From: Candidatus Zixiibacteriota bacterium | Lineage (GTDB): Bacteria > Zixibacteria > MSB-5A5 > GN15 > JACZUZ01 | Assembly: GCA_024280775.1 (NCBI GenBank) | Contig: JAJRPM010000012.1 | Coordinates: forward strand, 62,001-126,000 | DNA length: 64,000 nt | Reading direction: 5' to 3' | Part shown: piece by piece, positions 37,650-47,882 of the stretch | How the letters are laid out: each line of letters opens with the position of its first letter | How positions within the stretch are numbered: position 1 is the first letter of the stretch | Notes under the pieces: generated by a model | Seen by the model: only the letters and a program-made list of their open reading frames with translations | What the model was told of the DNA's origin: nothing | Database searches by the model: none | Program-made: the position numbers and the translations under genes

Positions 37650-38936
37650 TCAAAAGCTACGTCTCATGCGCAGGTATGCATTACTATTGTCCTGAAACTG
37701 TCCAAACATTGTATTTGCTTGATCACCGTCAATCCAATTAGCTCCCAGGCTTATCTTAAGGTTATCTGAAAAAGTGTATTCTAGTGACGGGCGTAGATAG
37801 TAATCTTCGTCGCTGATTCCCCAGAACCCAAAGAAGCTCAACTTCAATGTCTGATACCAAAGTAGTTTGCTAATGCGAATTGTAACTGTATGTCGCAGTT
37901 CATCTGGAACGCTACCTCCATTGTTGACGAACGCGGCGGCGAATGCATCATAATCTGTAATCAAGTCACCAATCCACTGTCCGGAAACAGATAGATCATT
38001 CCCCAAACTTTTCTCTGCGCCGAATAATCCGCGAATTGAGGTGTTCGGCAATGACGGGTTTGTACCTTTGCTGTCGCTTTCGCTGTTGTATAACGCTCCT
38101 TCAAGGTTCACCAACACCCCCTTAACAGAAGAACGAAGTGAGGCTCCAATTGACGACATACGCGGAGCGAAGAGCATAGTGTCGGCTGTAGCTCCCAACG
38201 GCTGTCCGTAAAATCCTCGATAGGCATACAGCGCCCATTCGGCTGATCCCCTGTAACCTGATATACGAGCAAACAGCTCGGCATTGCCAAGTGTATTCGC
38301 CGGCTCCACAACACCTGGCGCATCGATAGCTCCGACTGTGCGCCCTAAGAACGGATTGAATGTTGACAGTCGCTCACCAGTCGGCAAATTATCCATAGTG
38401 TAATTCGGAGCTACCAGAAACTCAAAGGTAGTGCCGCCTTTGAAGAATGACAGCCGGGCCAAATCCTGCGGGCGTTTCAAATATGAGAGCTCTTGTCCGG
38501 TGAAAAACGCTACCCAATCTTTGGCAAACAGGTCATTTACAAAAACCAAATCACCAGTGCCCCAGGTTGCCACCTGGCGGCCTACTTTCACATCCATCCA
38601 TTTCGCCACGTATAGTTTGAGATATGCCTCACGAATCTCAATTGACACATCTTTCTTAAGCGCATAGTCAGAGAGAAAGTCCATGCGGATAAAGAATTCC
38701 TCCCTGTCACTGGAGCCGGACAAACGCAATTGCGTTCGGGCGTCACCTCGCGGGTAATCACGATTCTGAAATGACTTTCCTCCATCTAATGCGACATTGC
38801 GCTCAACTCTGAGCGCATGTGTCACTTCACTAAATCCGTCGATATACACTTCAGCGCTAGTTGAAGTTGCCAACAGTCCTAAACTCACAGTAACCGCCAA
38901 AAACGTTGTCTTAGTCTTGTTGATGTAGTTTCTCAT
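37650..38936 (-). CDS. Outer-membrane beta-barrel protein (DUF1302-like)
   Basis: Signal peptide (cleavage near TSAEV), then repeated amphipathic beta strands and a C-terminal aromatic residue (RMRRSF), as expected for an outer-membrane barrel. The N-terminal VKVGRQVATWGTGDLVFVND segment is typical of the DUF1302 group that travels with RND-superfamily exporters and LolA-like proteins. Third gene of the operon at 42191-37650; start has GGAGAG. Probably the outer-membrane partner of the exporter; substrate unknown. Confidence 0.82.
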   Translation of the reverse strand: MRNYINKTKTTFLAVTVSLGLLATSTSAEVYIDGFSEVTHALRVERNVALDGGKSFQNRDYPRGDARTQLRLSGSSDREEFFIRMDFLSDYALKKDVSIEIREAYLKLYVAKWMDVKVGRQVATWGTGDLVFVNDLFAKDWVAFFTGQELSYLKRPQDLARLSFFKGGTTFEFLVAPNYTMDNLPTGERLSTFNPFLGRTVGAIDAPGVVEPANTLGNAELFARISGYRGSAEWALYAYRGFYGQPLGATADTMLFAPRMSSIGASLRSSVKGVLVNLEGALYNSESDSKGTNPSLPNTSIRGLFGAEKSLGNDLSVSGQWIGDLITDYDAFAAAFVNNGGSVPDELRHTVTIRISKLLWYQTLKLSFFGFWGISDEDYYLRPSLEYTFSDNLKISLGANWIDGDQANTMFGQFQDNSNAYLRMRRSF

Positions 38937-38978
38937 TGTCGTACTCTCCGAATTGCTTATTTGGTAAACTATATCAGC

Positions 38979-39809
38979 CTACCGCAATGAACGCGGTGGA
39001 TTTTTCAACAAGCGCTCGTTGTAATCACCCGGCTTGAGCTCTACGTCAAATGTGACTTCTCGGAACTCAATTGTTGTAGTGTGCTTTTTCTTGGTATTTT
39101 TCATTGTTCGAGTCACAGCTGTTGGAATGCCCTCGATTGTTTCGACTTTGTCGATTGTGAAAACCCGAATCAGTTTATCTTTAGCGTTGTAATACTCTTC
39201 CTTGACTGGCAACAAGTTCGTTGGATTTACCCAGGTTTTGCGATAGGCATAGTCTGACTTCTTGGGATTGAGCGGCGTTGACTTCACAATTTTCATCTCC
39301 GCACCATTGTACTCTTCCTCACCTATGTACTCGTGCTTATCGAGAATAGGAAGTCGTCCCGAGACATCCTCATAGGTAAAGTCCGAACCGACAAACGACT
39401 CTTGTTTGTTATCAGAAGCAATGCGCTTCACCAAGTCAACCGAAGGCACATACAACCAGCGGTCGTCATCACCGTTGGCATGCTTCAGTGTCAGCACCGT
39501 TGTCCTGCGTACATCTGAGGGCTTAGTGAAATACACGTAGTAATTCTGATCACCCATGTCCTCAATGTCAGTGCGCAACATCCAGAATTCACGCACTCGG
39601 GTTCTGTTCCTCTTGTCTGTCAGCGTCATTTTAACATGCGCCTTACCGCCGTCAGCGGCATAGTAATATCTCTTGTGCACCTTGTTCATAAGTTCGGTTG
39701 CGCTTAGCTCATTGGCCAACACCTGAGCTCCAAAGAAACCTGCTATTAGCGCAGTCGAACCCAACAGCAAGATTCCTGCTTTCAGTCTGTTCTTGATTGT
39801 GTGTCTCAT
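38979..39809 (-). CDS. LolA-like outer membrane lipoprotein-sorting family protein
   Basis: Periplasmic protein with signal peptide (cleavage near VLANE) and an eleven-stranded LolA/LppX-type fold expected: EFWMLRTDIEDMGDQNYYVYF, RRTTVLTLKH, LYVPSVDLVKRI, FVGSDFTYEDVSGR. This subgroup regularly pairs with MMPL-type exporters, so it may carry a lipid or hydrophobic substrate between inner and outer membrane. 15 nt after the exporter gene and 42 nt before the barrel gene. Confidence 0.87.
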   Translation of the reverse strand: MRHTIKNRLKAGILLLGSTALIAGFFGAQVLANELSATELMNKVHKRYYYAADGGKAHVKMTLTDKRNRTRVREFWMLRTDIEDMGDQNYYVYFTKPSDVRRTTVLTLKHANGDDDRWLYVPSVDLVKRIASDNKQESFVGSDFTYEDVSGRLPILDKHEYIGEEEYNGAEMKIVKSTPLNPKKSDYAYRKTWVNPTNLLPVKEEYYNAKDKLIRVFTIDKVETIEGIPTAVTRTMKNTKKKHTTTIEFREVTFDVELKPGDYNERLLKNPPRSLR

Positions 39810-39824
39810 TAGTATTTCCCCCGT

Positions 39825-42191
39825 TTATGTATTTATTATCTTGTTTACAGCGCTGCTTCCCTGCCCGGTGTTTTTCTTGCTTCCCCAGGTTTCAAATGCT
39901 TTGTCACCACGCAGACGAACCAAAGCCGGTAAAATAATCAATGCGCCCACCCCTGAGATACCCATGATAGCCAGAAAGAATGCGCCGACTGTTATGTAGG
40001 GCACCAAAGATGACGTTAACAGCGGAGTGAAACCCAGCGATATAATCACTATGTTCCGCGCAATCGCTCGTGACGGTTCCCCGAAAAGCTCACGCAAGGT
40101 CGCTTGCGCGTCACCAAGTTCTTTATATATGTCCTGACCGCGTTTTAGAAAATGTATCGCGAAATCAATCGACAAACCCAAAGTGAGCGAGGACAACACC
40201 GCTATCGGCATATCATATTGCTTACCGGAGAAGCCCACTGCGCCATATACCATTGCGATAGTTACAGATAGTGGAATCATTGAAATCAATCCTAACGGTA
40301 CAGAGCGAAGCAGGAATATCATCATTATCGCTACAATGATAAACGAACCCAGTAACGCTTCAAGCATACCGTTAACAATCTTGTCCTGCCAAACAACGTT
40401 GATGTAGCTGAGTCCGGCCCAATCAAAACTCATCCCGGCAGGTGCGGGATTGTTGGCAACATATTCATCCGCCGAAGCGATGACTTCAGATACCGCACGG
40501 TTGTCACCCTCACGAAGTTGCATCCAAACCAGCGCCTTGTCGCCCTCGGGAGTTATGAATTTATACAAATCCTCCGGATCACCACCGGAAATCTCATAGA
40601 GGAATAGCTCCTGTGCGATTTCATCCTCGGACTCAGGAATAGCGTACTTAGCGCTGTCTCGGCTGTGTAGCTCAAAGCGAACTTTCTTAATGATGTCTGT
40701 CACACCGGTGGTGGAGCCAACATTTGGCAGTGAATCCAAATGGTTTTGGAGACCCTGCATATAGTTTAGAGTCTCGGCGTTTTTGACTGAACCCTTTTCG
40801 GTGTCGGTTGCGTCGAACTCCAGATAGGTCATATAGGTTCCGGCGAGATGTTTCTTGAGTGTGCGCTCGGCGACTCGCAGCGGATGATCATATTTGAACC
40901 AACGAATCGGATTGTCATTGACCACAATCTTGCTGATTCCTATAGCGGCTACTCCTAACAATACAAATGAAGTCCCGACTATCAATACTCGTCTGCGCAA
41001 AGTCCAGGCTCCGAGCCGGGGCAACACCCTTGCTAACAGAGTATCCTCGTCACCCTGCCTGCCGAATGTCTCTAAAGTTTTCTTGGAAACTAACACTGAG
41101 TAGGCCGGATTGACTGTCATAGACAGGAACCAGGCCACAACGACTCCAAAGGCCACAAACCCGCCGAACACTTGCACCGGCGGAATATCAGCAAGCATTA
41201 GTGAAGCAAACCCCACGAAGGTTGTCAGGGAAGTGAATAGCATCGGGCCGTAAAGCTCATTCATGGTCGAAGTAATAGCTTTACGACGGCTCTTGGTTGT
41301 CTGATATTTGTCGTGGAACTCTGAAAGTATGTGCACCGAATCCAACACCGCGATTGGCATCAGAAAAATCGCAATCATTGAACTCATTATGTGAAGCGTG
41401 AAACCAAGTGTCACAAGCAGTCCCATAGTCCAGGCGATTGTCATCATCGCTACAATCATCGGCGCTAATACAACCTTTACTTTTCTAAAGAAAAACCATA
41501 GAAGCAGGAATATCAAAACGCCGGCCATTGGAGCGCTGATTCCCATTTGCACAAACATTTCCTGACCGAAGGTGTCCTCAGCGACAGGCAGTCCCGCAAT
41601 TAGCGGTGTCGGGAAACCACCGAGAGAATCGATATCGGCTTTGATGGCCTCAGATACCGCATGCGCAAAGCTCTTATCTTCCAGCGGAATGTAAAGCGCT
41701 ACCGTCTTGCCATCCGGTGAGGCAAGCTTGCCCGCCAACACTGGGTTTTCATTTATTCTCACTGCCAACGGTGGCTGTTCACCGACAATATTCTTTCTAT
41801 CCTTGCTTAAACTCGCAACTACTAGAGCGCCTTCGGCGTTTTGATAAATCTCATCGACTGTCGAAGGGGCCATGATGTCATCAACCACCACACCTTCCAT
41901 ATCTTCAATCAAACTCACAAGCTCGCTGAGTTTTTCTTCAAACTCTGGAGTCAAAACCGGTTGTTCTTCATTGGAGAATCCTACTACCAGGAAATCTGAC
42001 AAATTGAACTCTGCTTTGATACGTGAATGAACAACTCTCACCGTCTCATTGGCATCGAGCATGTTTTCAGGATCAGTGTCTATGATTGCTTTAGGAATTT
42101 GCAGCGCCATTACGATGGTGATGAGTGTGGTAATAATCATCACCAATCGGGGATGGCTAATCGAAAAATCTACCAATTTGCTTTTGGACAT
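39825..42191 (-). CDS. RND/MMPL-superfamily exporter
   Basis: Inner-membrane transporter of 788 residues with two homologous halves, each one helix, a large periplasmic loop and five more helices (12 in all). The conserved segments GLSIDFAIHFLKRG in the second half and PIAVLDSVHILSEFHD in the first carry the Asp/His positions used for proton coupling in this family. First gene of a three-gene operon with the LolA-like and barrel proteins. Such systems export lipids, hopanoids or sterol-like molecules; substrate not determinable here. Confidence 0.92.
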   Translation of the reverse strand: MSKSKLVDFSISHPRLVMIITTLITIVMALQIPKAIIDTDPENMLDANETVRVVHSRIKAEFNLSDFLVVGFSNEEQPVLTPEFEEKLSELVSLIEDMEGVVVDDIMAPSTVDEIYQNAEGALVVASLSKDRKNIVGEQPPLAVRINENPVLAGKLASPDGKTVALYIPLEDKSFAHAVSEAIKADIDSLGGFPTPLIAGLPVAEDTFGQEMFVQMGISAPMAGVLIFLLLWFFFRKVKVVLAPMIVAMMTIAWTMGLLVTLGFTLHIMSSMIAIFLMPIAVLDSVHILSEFHDKYQTTKSRRKAITSTMNELYGPMLFTSLTTFVGFASLMLADIPPVQVFGGFVAFGVVVAWFLSMTVNPAYSVLVSKKTLETFGRQGDEDTLLARVLPRLGAWTLRRRVLIVGTSFVLLGVAAIGISKIVVNDNPIRWFKYDHPLRVAERTLKKHLAGTYMTYLEFDATDTEKGSVKNAETLNYMQGLQNHLDSLPNVGSTTGVTDIIKKVRFELHSRDSAKYAIPESEDEIAQELFLYEISGGDPEDLYKFITPEGDKALVWMQLREGDNRAVSEVIASADEYVANNPAPAGMSFDWAGLSYINVVWQDKIVNGMLEALLGSFIIVAIMMIFLLRSVPLGLISMIPLSVTIAMVYGAVGFSGKQYDMPIAVLSSLTLGLSIDFAIHFLKRGQDIYKELGDAQATLRELFGEPSRAIARNIVIISLGFTPLLTSSLVPYITVGAFFLAIMGISGVGALIILPALVRLRGDKAFETWGSKKNTGQGSSAVNKIINT

Positions 42192-42480
42192 ATCGTTGTC
42201 TTTCTCTTTGATTCAATCAGTGGATTACTTCTCTCACTTGAAAAGTACTGCTATTGCCTCTTCAATCGCAACTTGAGCAAAAGGCCCACAAGCGACAAAC
42301 TCGTAGTCGCCGCGGTATGTTGAATATGAACCTCCGGGAATGATTTGGTCGCAATGTTTTTTTGTAGCAGGAAAACTTTATTGGACGTAAATCTGCGCCA
42401 GATTAGAGACAAAAATCAGTCGTGCTATCCCTTTGCAAGACAATGAGCTACTAAGAAATGAGGTCGATGATTTAGCGGCG

Positions 42481-42747
42481 TTATTCGTGGGATTTGCGGG
42501 ATTTTGAGTCTTTGTCATCCCATTTCTTAGCAACTGCCGCACGGAGTTTTGCGCTGAGAGCGTCGGGGAGACGCTCCTCTTTATCAGAACAATAAACGCG
42601 CACTGTTTTGGTCAATGAATCGAGCATCACACGACAATTCGGACAATCTGTCAGATGCTTCTCCAGCTCGACACAAAGCTCTTCGGCGAGCTCATCATCA
42701 ATATAGTCTGATAATTCGCTAAGCATTCTTTTACAATCACGAGCCAT
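42481..42747 (-). CDS. Zinc-finger anti-sigma factor
   Basis: 88 residues with the ZAS motif HLTDCPNC (His-x3-Cys-x2-Cys) and the preceding CKRMLSELSDYIDDEL helix. No transmembrane helix follows, so it is a soluble anti-sigma factor. ATG 42747 overlaps the end of the sigma gene by 11 nt, giving translational coupling. The C-terminus is strongly charged. Confidence 0.9.
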   Translation of the reverse strand: MARDCKRMLSELSDYIDDELAEELCVELEKHLTDCPNCRVMLDSLTKTVRVYCSDKEERLPDALSAKLRAAVAKKWDDKDSKSRKSHE

Positions 42748-43345
42748 GAGCTTCTCTCTCCTTCCGACCAAAATGCGGCGCCAAAGATTTTCTCAGCGCC
42801 AATCTGGCGCGCACCGCGCGTGACTTCACCGCAGTTTCCGAAAGCCCCAGCGCCTTGGCTGTCTCCTTTGTAGAAAAACCTTCTGCGTCTCTCAGCAGAA
42901 AAACAGTCTTGTATTTCAAGGGCAATTCTTCCAAAGCGTTATCCAGTAAAGTTCTTAGCTCTTTCTGTTCGAAGACCTCCTGCGGATCACGCCACTCCAC
43001 TAAGTCAGCGGATTCTGAGCCGTGGTTATGCGCCCCGGCGGGAATTACATCATCCCAGTTAATTTCTTTGCGGGATTTGCTTTGCCGAATCTCGTTACGC
43101 GCCAAATTCAGAGCAATGCTCATCATCCAGGTCGAAAACCGGGATTCACCGCGAAACTTCTCAAATCCATCAACTGCTTTAAGCGCTGTCTGACTAAGTA
43201 GATCTTCAGCTTGCTCCTTGTTGCCTGTTAGGCGAGTTAACAAACGCAACGCCATTGGCGCGGCGTCCTCCACCAGCTTCCAAAACGCCTCGCGATCTCC
43301 ATCTCGGGCGCTATCGATTAGCGCCTGTTCTGTTTCCTTAGACAT
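42737..43345 (-). CDS. ECF-type RNA polymerase sigma factor
   Basis: Region 2 (DLLSQTALKAVDGFEKFRGESRF followed by STWMMSIALN) and region 4 (ALEELPLKYKTVFLLRDAEGFS, then LGLSETAVKSR) are clear; 202 residues. Overlaps its anti-sigma gene. Located 98 nt downstream of phoU on the same strand; it could be read through from the pst operon or have its own promoter. Target genes unknown; the RND exporter operon lies directly downstream. Confidence 0.93.
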   Translation of the reverse strand: MSKETEQALIDSARDGDREAFWKLVEDAAPMALRLLTRLTGNKEQAEDLLSQTALKAVDGFEKFRGESRFSTWMMSIALNLARNEIRQSKSRKEINWDDVIPAGAHNHGSESADLVEWRDPQEVFEQKELRTLLDNALEELPLKYKTVFLLRDAEGFSTKETAKALGLSETAVKSRAVRARLALRKSLAPHFGRKEREAHGS

Positions 43346-43443
43346 ACAGAGCTAATATCGGTCGCAAAGTTTTTGGAAACAAGCTTTTTGACGGCAAGTA
43401 TCAATAAATCAAGTGAATGTGAAATAGAAAGTTGGGCTACGAC

Positions 43444-44106
43444 TTATCTATCTGAGGCTGGATGTCTGACAATTTCGCCACTAATCATATAAATAACATC
43501 CTCGGCGATATTGGTAGTGTGATCGGCAATTCTTTCGAGGTGTCGCGCAACACCCAGATAGTAAACCAGTCCGTCGATGTCATTGGGGTTTTCAACAATC
43601 GCGATTTTGATTTTTCGGTAGGCTTCACGATTCATTTCGTCAATCGTATCATCTTCATTCATCACCTCCAGCGCTAATTCACCGTTGCCGTCGATTAGTG
43701 AGGTCAGACTGTTACGAAGCATATGTTGGGTGATTTTGCCCATTTCAATTACATCAAACGGAGCTAAAATCTCTGGCATGTTCGCTAACTTCCTGGCGCG
43801 TTTGGCTATATTCGACGCCAAGTCACCTATACGCTCCAGGTCATTGTTGATTTTCAATACTGCGACTATGAAGCGCAAGTCGACTGCGACCGGTTGATGT
43901 AAGGCCATGATTTTCAGGCAATCTTCTTCGATATCAACTTCGCCTCTGTCAATCTCGCCATCAGCGGCGATTACTTCTTCTGCGATTGATGCGTCGCGTT
44001 GGCTGACAGCTACAACAGCTAGATTTACTTGCTTTTCGACTAGCGCTGATAGTGACAAGACACTTTTCTTTAGACGATCAAGTTCTCTTTTCAAATGTGC
44101 CGGCAT
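43444..44106 (-). CDS. phoU: Phosphate transport regulator PhoU
   Basis: Two three-helix bundles, each with the E/D-x3-D-x-ER-type metal motif: NNDLERIGDLASNIAKRA (first) and ARHLERIADHTTNIAEDV (second). PhoU links the Pst transporter to PhoR and represses the Pho regulon when phosphate is plentiful. Last gene of the pst cluster, 75 nt after pstB. 220 residues, normal length. Confidence 0.96.
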   Translation of the reverse strand: MPAHLKRELDRLKKSVLSLSALVEKQVNLAVVAVSQRDASIAEEVIAADGEIDRGEVDIEEDCLKIMALHQPVAVDLRFIVAVLKINNDLERIGDLASNIAKRARKLANMPEILAPFDVIEMGKITQHMLRNSLTSLIDGNGELALEVMNEDDTIDEMNREAYRKIKIAIVENPNDIDGLVYYLGVARHLERIADHTTNIAEDVIYMISGEIVRHPASDR

Positions 44107-44181
44107 GCTCTTGGTATCCTCTTTATTTCTTCCTAGAAGGACAGAATAGTCGATTCCGATTTTAGCTATCGTGATTCTTCA

Positions 44182-44988
44182 TCACCCGAAACGCCCGGTG
44201 ATATAATCTTCGGTTTGCTGAACTGTTGGATTAGTGAAAATTTGTTTGGTCGGTCCTATTTCAATAAGACGGCCTTCATAGAAAAACGCCGTGCGACTTG
44301 AAACTCTAGCAGCCTGTTGCATATTGTGCGTGACGATTACAATCGTAAAGTCCTTACGAAGTTCATCAATCAAATCTTCAACTCTCGCAGTAGACCGCGG
44401 GTCCAAAGCCGAAGCCGGTTCATCCATCAGCAGAATCTCCGGGTCAACCGCCAGAGCTCGCGCAATACATAGCCGTTGTTGTTGGCCACCGGATAAATCC
44501 AGTGCGCTTTTGTTCAGCCTGTCTTTTACTTCATCCCAGAGACCAGAGCGCACCAGACATTTTTCTACCACTTCGGCAAGAACATCCGGGTTCTTCTCGC
44601 CGTGAATACGCGGGCCATAAGCAATGTTATCAAATATACTCTTGGGAAATGGATTCGATTTTTGGAATACCATTCCCACTCTCTTGCGTAAAGCCACGAC
44701 ATCCGCTCCGGAACGATAGATGTCCTCGCCATCGATTAGCATCTCACCAGTGACCCGCGCTCCGTCAATTATGTCATTCATCCGATTCAAGCAACGCAGG
44801 AAAGTTGATTTGCCGCAACCCGATGGTCCAATAAGCGCCGTAACTCGCTTGGTAGGAATATCGAATGTAATATCATGTAGAGCCTGGAACTCTCCATAGA
44901 ATACGGAGAGATCCGTGACACTCACTTGTGCTTTTGTCTTGTTCTTGTTGTTCTTGATATTATTGGTCATATCGCTTATATCACTCAA
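44182..44988 (-). CDS. pstB: Phosphate ABC transporter ATPase PstB
   Basis: Walker [10 protein letters not shown], PstB-typical RCLNRMND, signature LSGGQQQRL, Walker [14 protein letters not shown] and the switch His in [12 protein letters not shown]. Overlaps the end of pstA by 4 nt (ATGA). N-terminus has about 20 extra residues. Drives phosphate import with PstCA. Confidence 0.97.
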   Translation of the reverse strand: MSDISDMTNNIKNNKNKTKAQVSVTDLSVFYGEFQALHDITFDIPTKRVTALIGPSGCGKSTFLRCLNRMNDIIDGARVTGEMLIDGEDIYRSGADVVALRKRVGMVFQKSNPFPKSIFDNIAYGPRIHGEKNPDVLAEVVEKCLVRSGLWDEVKDRLNKSALDLSGGQQQRLCIARALAVDPEILLMDEPASALDPRSTARVEDLIDELRKDFTIVIVTHNMQQAARVSSRTAFFYEGRLIEIGPTKQIFTNPTVQQTEDYITGRFG

Positions 44989-45842
44989 TGTAGTGATTTG
45001 AACTTTTTCTGGAAACGGCTTCGCAAAATTATTGCTCCCAGATTGAATACTAAAACTATCACCAGCAAAACTAATGCTGTGCCATATTGCATCGGTCTCA
45101 CTAGCTCTATATCAGGATGTTGTGTCGCTAGTACATAAAGGTGATAAGGTAGAGCCATCACCTGATCGAAAATTGAATTAGGCAAAGTCGGCAGGAAAAA
45201 CGCCGCCACAGTCAATAGAATCGGCGCTGTCTCTCCGGCGGCCCTGCCAATACCCAAGATGGCGCCGGTCATCATTCCTGGAAGCGCATAAGGAAGAACG
45301 TTAGTCCTAATTGCTGTCCATTGGGTGCACCCCAACGCCAGGCTTCCTTCTCGATAGGAACGCGGAACTGCGCGTAACGCCTCTTCGCTTGTCACTATTA
45401 TCGTCGGAAGGATCATCAAAGCTAGAGTGAGGCTTCCGGCGATAATCGAAGCTCCGAAATCAAAATACAAAACAAACAAACCTAGTCCAAATAGTCCAAA
45501 AACAATCGACGGCACACCGGCGAGAGTGACAATTGCCAGACGCACTGTTTCAATAAACTTACCCTGCTTTCCATACTCGGTTAGGTAAATAGCGCTGGCA
45601 ATTCCCAATGGCAGAGCGACAATGATGGCTCCTGTCACTAAAGCTACAGTGCCAACAATAGCTGGAAAAATCCCGCCTTCAGCCCCGCCGTTGCTCGGGA
45701 AACCGCTTAGAAACTCCCAGCTGATTACTCCTATACCGTTGCGAATTATATCGAAAATAATATAGGCAATAACCGCAGTTATGGAATATGTCACCAGGCG
45801 CATCGCCCAATTGAAAAGAGTTTCAGCTCGATTGCTTTTCAT
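44985..45842 (-). CDS. pstA: Phosphate ABC transporter permease PstA
   Basis: Six membrane helices and the inner-membrane permease motif [33 protein letters not shown] in the N-terminal part is PstA-typical. Overlaps pstC and pstB by 4 nt each, indicating a single translationally coupled unit. Confidence 0.95.
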   Translation of the reverse strand: MKSNRAETLFNWAMRLVTYSITAVIAYIIFDIIRNGIGVISWEFLSGFPSNGGAEGGIFPAIVGTVALVTGAIIVALPLGIASAIYLTEYGKQGKFIETVRLAIVTLAGVPSIVFGLFGLGLFVLYFDFGASIIAGSLTLALMILPTIIVTSEEALRAVPRSYREGSLALGCTQWTAIRTNVLPYALPGMMTGAILGIGRAAGETAPILLTVAAFFLPTLPNSIFDQVMALPYHLYVLATQHPDIELVRPMQYGTALVLLVIVLVFNLGAIILRSRFQKKFKSLH

Positions 45843-46705
45843 GATTTATTCCCGAAACGTCTATATATCGACCGTGAAAAAACATTCAGACCAAAGGTGA
45901 ATACCAATAATACTATTCCAACAATAAACAACGCCCGATAGTGATCGCTACCGAATGCCACCTCGCCCATTTCCGCGGCGATTGTCGCAGTCATAGTGCG
46001 CACCGACTCTAAAGGAGATAACGTTATTTGCGCGGCATTGCCGGTCACCATCAGCACCACCATAGTTTCACCGATTACTCGCCCCATACCCAAGGCAACC
46101 GCCGCGACTATACCCGATAGCGACGAGGGCAAAACCACCCGCCAAAGCGTTTGCAAACGCGAAGCCCCCATCGCTAGTGACGCCTGACGATAGGACTTCG
46201 GACAACTTTTGATAGCGTCTTCGGAAATAGCGATGATAGTCGGTATCGCCATTAGCGCCAGTAGTATTGCGCCGCTTAGCGCATTCAGTCCGGAGTATAG
46301 TCCAAATACACTCTTGACAATAGGCGCCAGAATAATCAGACCAAAAAAACCAATGACCACCGAAGGAATTCCAGCTAGGATTTCAATAAACGGCTTTAGA
46401 AACTCTCTTTCACGCGGCTTGGCAATTTCAGCTATGTAAATCGCGCCGAAAACTCCAAATGGAACCGCTATCGCAGTAGCGAGAAAAGTCACCAGCAGTG
46501 AGCCTGTCAGTAACGGATATAGTCCATAACGTTCATTTACAAATGAAACCGGAATCCAGCGCGTATCAAACAGCTTACCTATTCCCGGCGAGACAAGAAA
46601 CTCTCCACCTTCCCTGAACAGGAAGAGAAAGATAAGCGCCACAGCAATGACGCTTACCGAAGCTGACCCCAGCAATCCTAATCGTATAGCTTTCTCTTTC
46701 CACAT
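45839..46705 (-). CDS. pstC: Phosphate ABC transporter permease PstC
   Basis: PstC-typical RWIPVSFVNERYGLYPLLTGSL, IYIAEIAKPRERE and the permease motif EDAIKSCPKSYRQASLAMG. 288 residues with six helices. Separated from pstS by 146 nt that contain a long stem-loop. Confidence 0.95.
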   Translation of the reverse strand: MWKEKAIRLGLLGSASVSVIAVALIFLFLFREGGEFLVSPGIGKLFDTRWIPVSFVNERYGLYPLLTGSLLVTFLATAIAVPFGVFGAIYIAEIAKPREREFLKPFIEILAGIPSVVIGFFGLIILAPIVKSVFGLYSGLNALSGAILLALMAIPTIIAISEDAIKSCPKSYRQASLAMGASRLQTLWRVVLPSSLSGIVAAVALGMGRVIGETMVVLMVTGNAAQITLSPLESVRTMTATIAAEMGEVAFGSDHYRALFIVGIVLLVFTFGLNVFSRSIYRRFGNKS

Positions 46706-46730
46706 AACAACTCTACCTTGAGGTATTCAC

Positions 46731-46790
46731 TAGAAAACTCTTCCTGTCAAAGCTACCCTAAAGTACGCTCAACAGGAAGAGAGTTTTCTA
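46731..46790 (-). promoter_or_regulatory. Long stem-loop between pstS and pstC
   Basis: TAGAAAACTCTTCCTGT (46731-46747) pairs with ACAGGAAGAGAGTTTTCTA (46772-46790) with a 2-nt bulge. No T tract follows. It could stabilise the pstS message or reduce read-through into pstCAB, giving more binding protein than permease. Confidence 0.75.
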
Positions 46791-46851
46791 ATTGCGCTAC
46801 GCTTATAGCGCTAGTGTTTCTTTTCGAGCAATGCTCTCATCATGACGCTGT

Positions 46852-47724
46852 TTACGACGCTGACTTGCCAGTCGGTACAAATCCAGTCTTGCGAACAATC
46901 TCTTGTCCGACTTTGGAGTCTGCAAAATCCAGGAATGACTGAATCAGGTCATTCGGCTCTCCGTTAGTGTAGAACTGTAATGGTCGAGCGATTGCATATT
47001 TCCCGCTGGAGACTGTCTTTTCGCTGGGGTAGACAGCCATTAGTGAATCAGCCGCTTTGACACCCAAAGTCTTGATCTTCCCCTTGGCGCCCAACGCATA
47101 CCCAAGTCCAACATAGCCGATTGTCCACTGGTCATCAGAGACCGATTGAACAATTGACGCATTAGCCGGCATCAAGCGCGCCTTGGGCGTATAGTCTTGC
47201 TTTTTCAAAACATGTTCCTGGAAGAACACATAGGTGCCCGAGCTGGACTCACGGGAAAGAACAACGACTTTCTTGTCAGGGCCACCAACTTGATTCCAGT
47301 TGGTGTACTCTCCTGTGTAAATTGCTCCGATTTGATTGATGCTCAGAACATTGACCGGATTCTTCGGGTTGACCACAACTGAGATTCCATCACGAGCCAC
47401 AACGAACTCTGTTGGCGTGATTCCTTTTTTCTCAGCGAACTTAATTTCTTTGCCCTTGATTTTGCGGGAAGCCATGCACATATCTGTTGAGCCGTTCAAT
47501 AGCGCGGCTATTCCAGTGCCTGAACCACCACCAGTAACTGAGATATTGACATCCGGATGAACTTTCATGAAAGCCTCAGCCCAGTTCGACACCAAATGCA
47601 CCATAGTATCAGAACCCTTGATGGTCAAACTCTTCTTTTCTCCAGCGTTCCCAAGAGAAATACTCTGCACAACAATGAATACTGCGAGCAGCGCTGTTGA
47701 GATTATTAGTTTCGCTTTTTTCAT
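46852..47724 (-). CDS. pstS: Periplasmic phosphate-binding protein PstS
   Basis: Signal peptide ending near GNAGE, then the phosphate-binding loops IKGSDTMV, GGGSGTGIAALLNGSTD and SRESSSGTYVFF. The frame opens 18 codons upstream (47778), but ATG 47724 is preceded by GGAG at 7 nt and starts a normal signal peptide. A Pho-box candidate lies at 47829-47845. 290 residues. Confidence 0.95.
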   Translation of the reverse strand: MKKAKLIISTALLAVFIVVQSISLGNAGEKKSLTIKGSDTMVHLVSNWAEAFMKVHPDVNISVTGGGSGTGIAALLNGSTDMCMASRKIKGKEIKFAEKKGITPTEFVVARDGISVVVNPKNPVNVLSINQIGAIYTGEYTNWNQVGGPDKKVVVLSRESSSGTYVFFQEHVLKKQDYTPKARLMPANASIVQSVSDDQWTIGYVGLGYALGAKGKIKTLGVKAADSLMAVYPSEKTVSSGKYAIARPLQFYTNGEPNDLIQSFLDFADSKVGQEIVRKTGFVPTGKSAS

Positions 47725-47780
47725 TCTTAACTCCAGTTTTGTGTGATGATAGTGAACTTGTTCTTTCTCTTGACGCATCT

Positions 47781-47804
47781 CTCAGCAACGGATCCTTTGC
47801 TGAG
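47781..47804. other. Inverted repeat between porin and pstS genes
   Basis: CTCAGCAA (47781-47788) and TTGCTGAG (47797-47804) around eight bases. No T run. It falls in the pstS leader, downstream of the Pho-box candidate. Confidence 0.5.
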
Positions 47805-47828
47805 ACACTGTCGAACTTATTCCTATGA

Positions 47829-47845
47829 TGTTATCATCATGTTAG
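47829..47845 (-). promoter_or_regulatory. Pho-box candidate upstream of pstS
   Basis: Minus strand CTAACA-N5-ATAACA: two six-base direct repeats with 11-bp periodicity. Matches the boxes found before the porin and phoB, and resembles the PhoP/PhoB TTAACA-type repeat. Confidence 0.7.
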
Positions 47846-47882
47846 TTTCATATTCAATTTTGACGATTCTTTGAGGCGCTCT

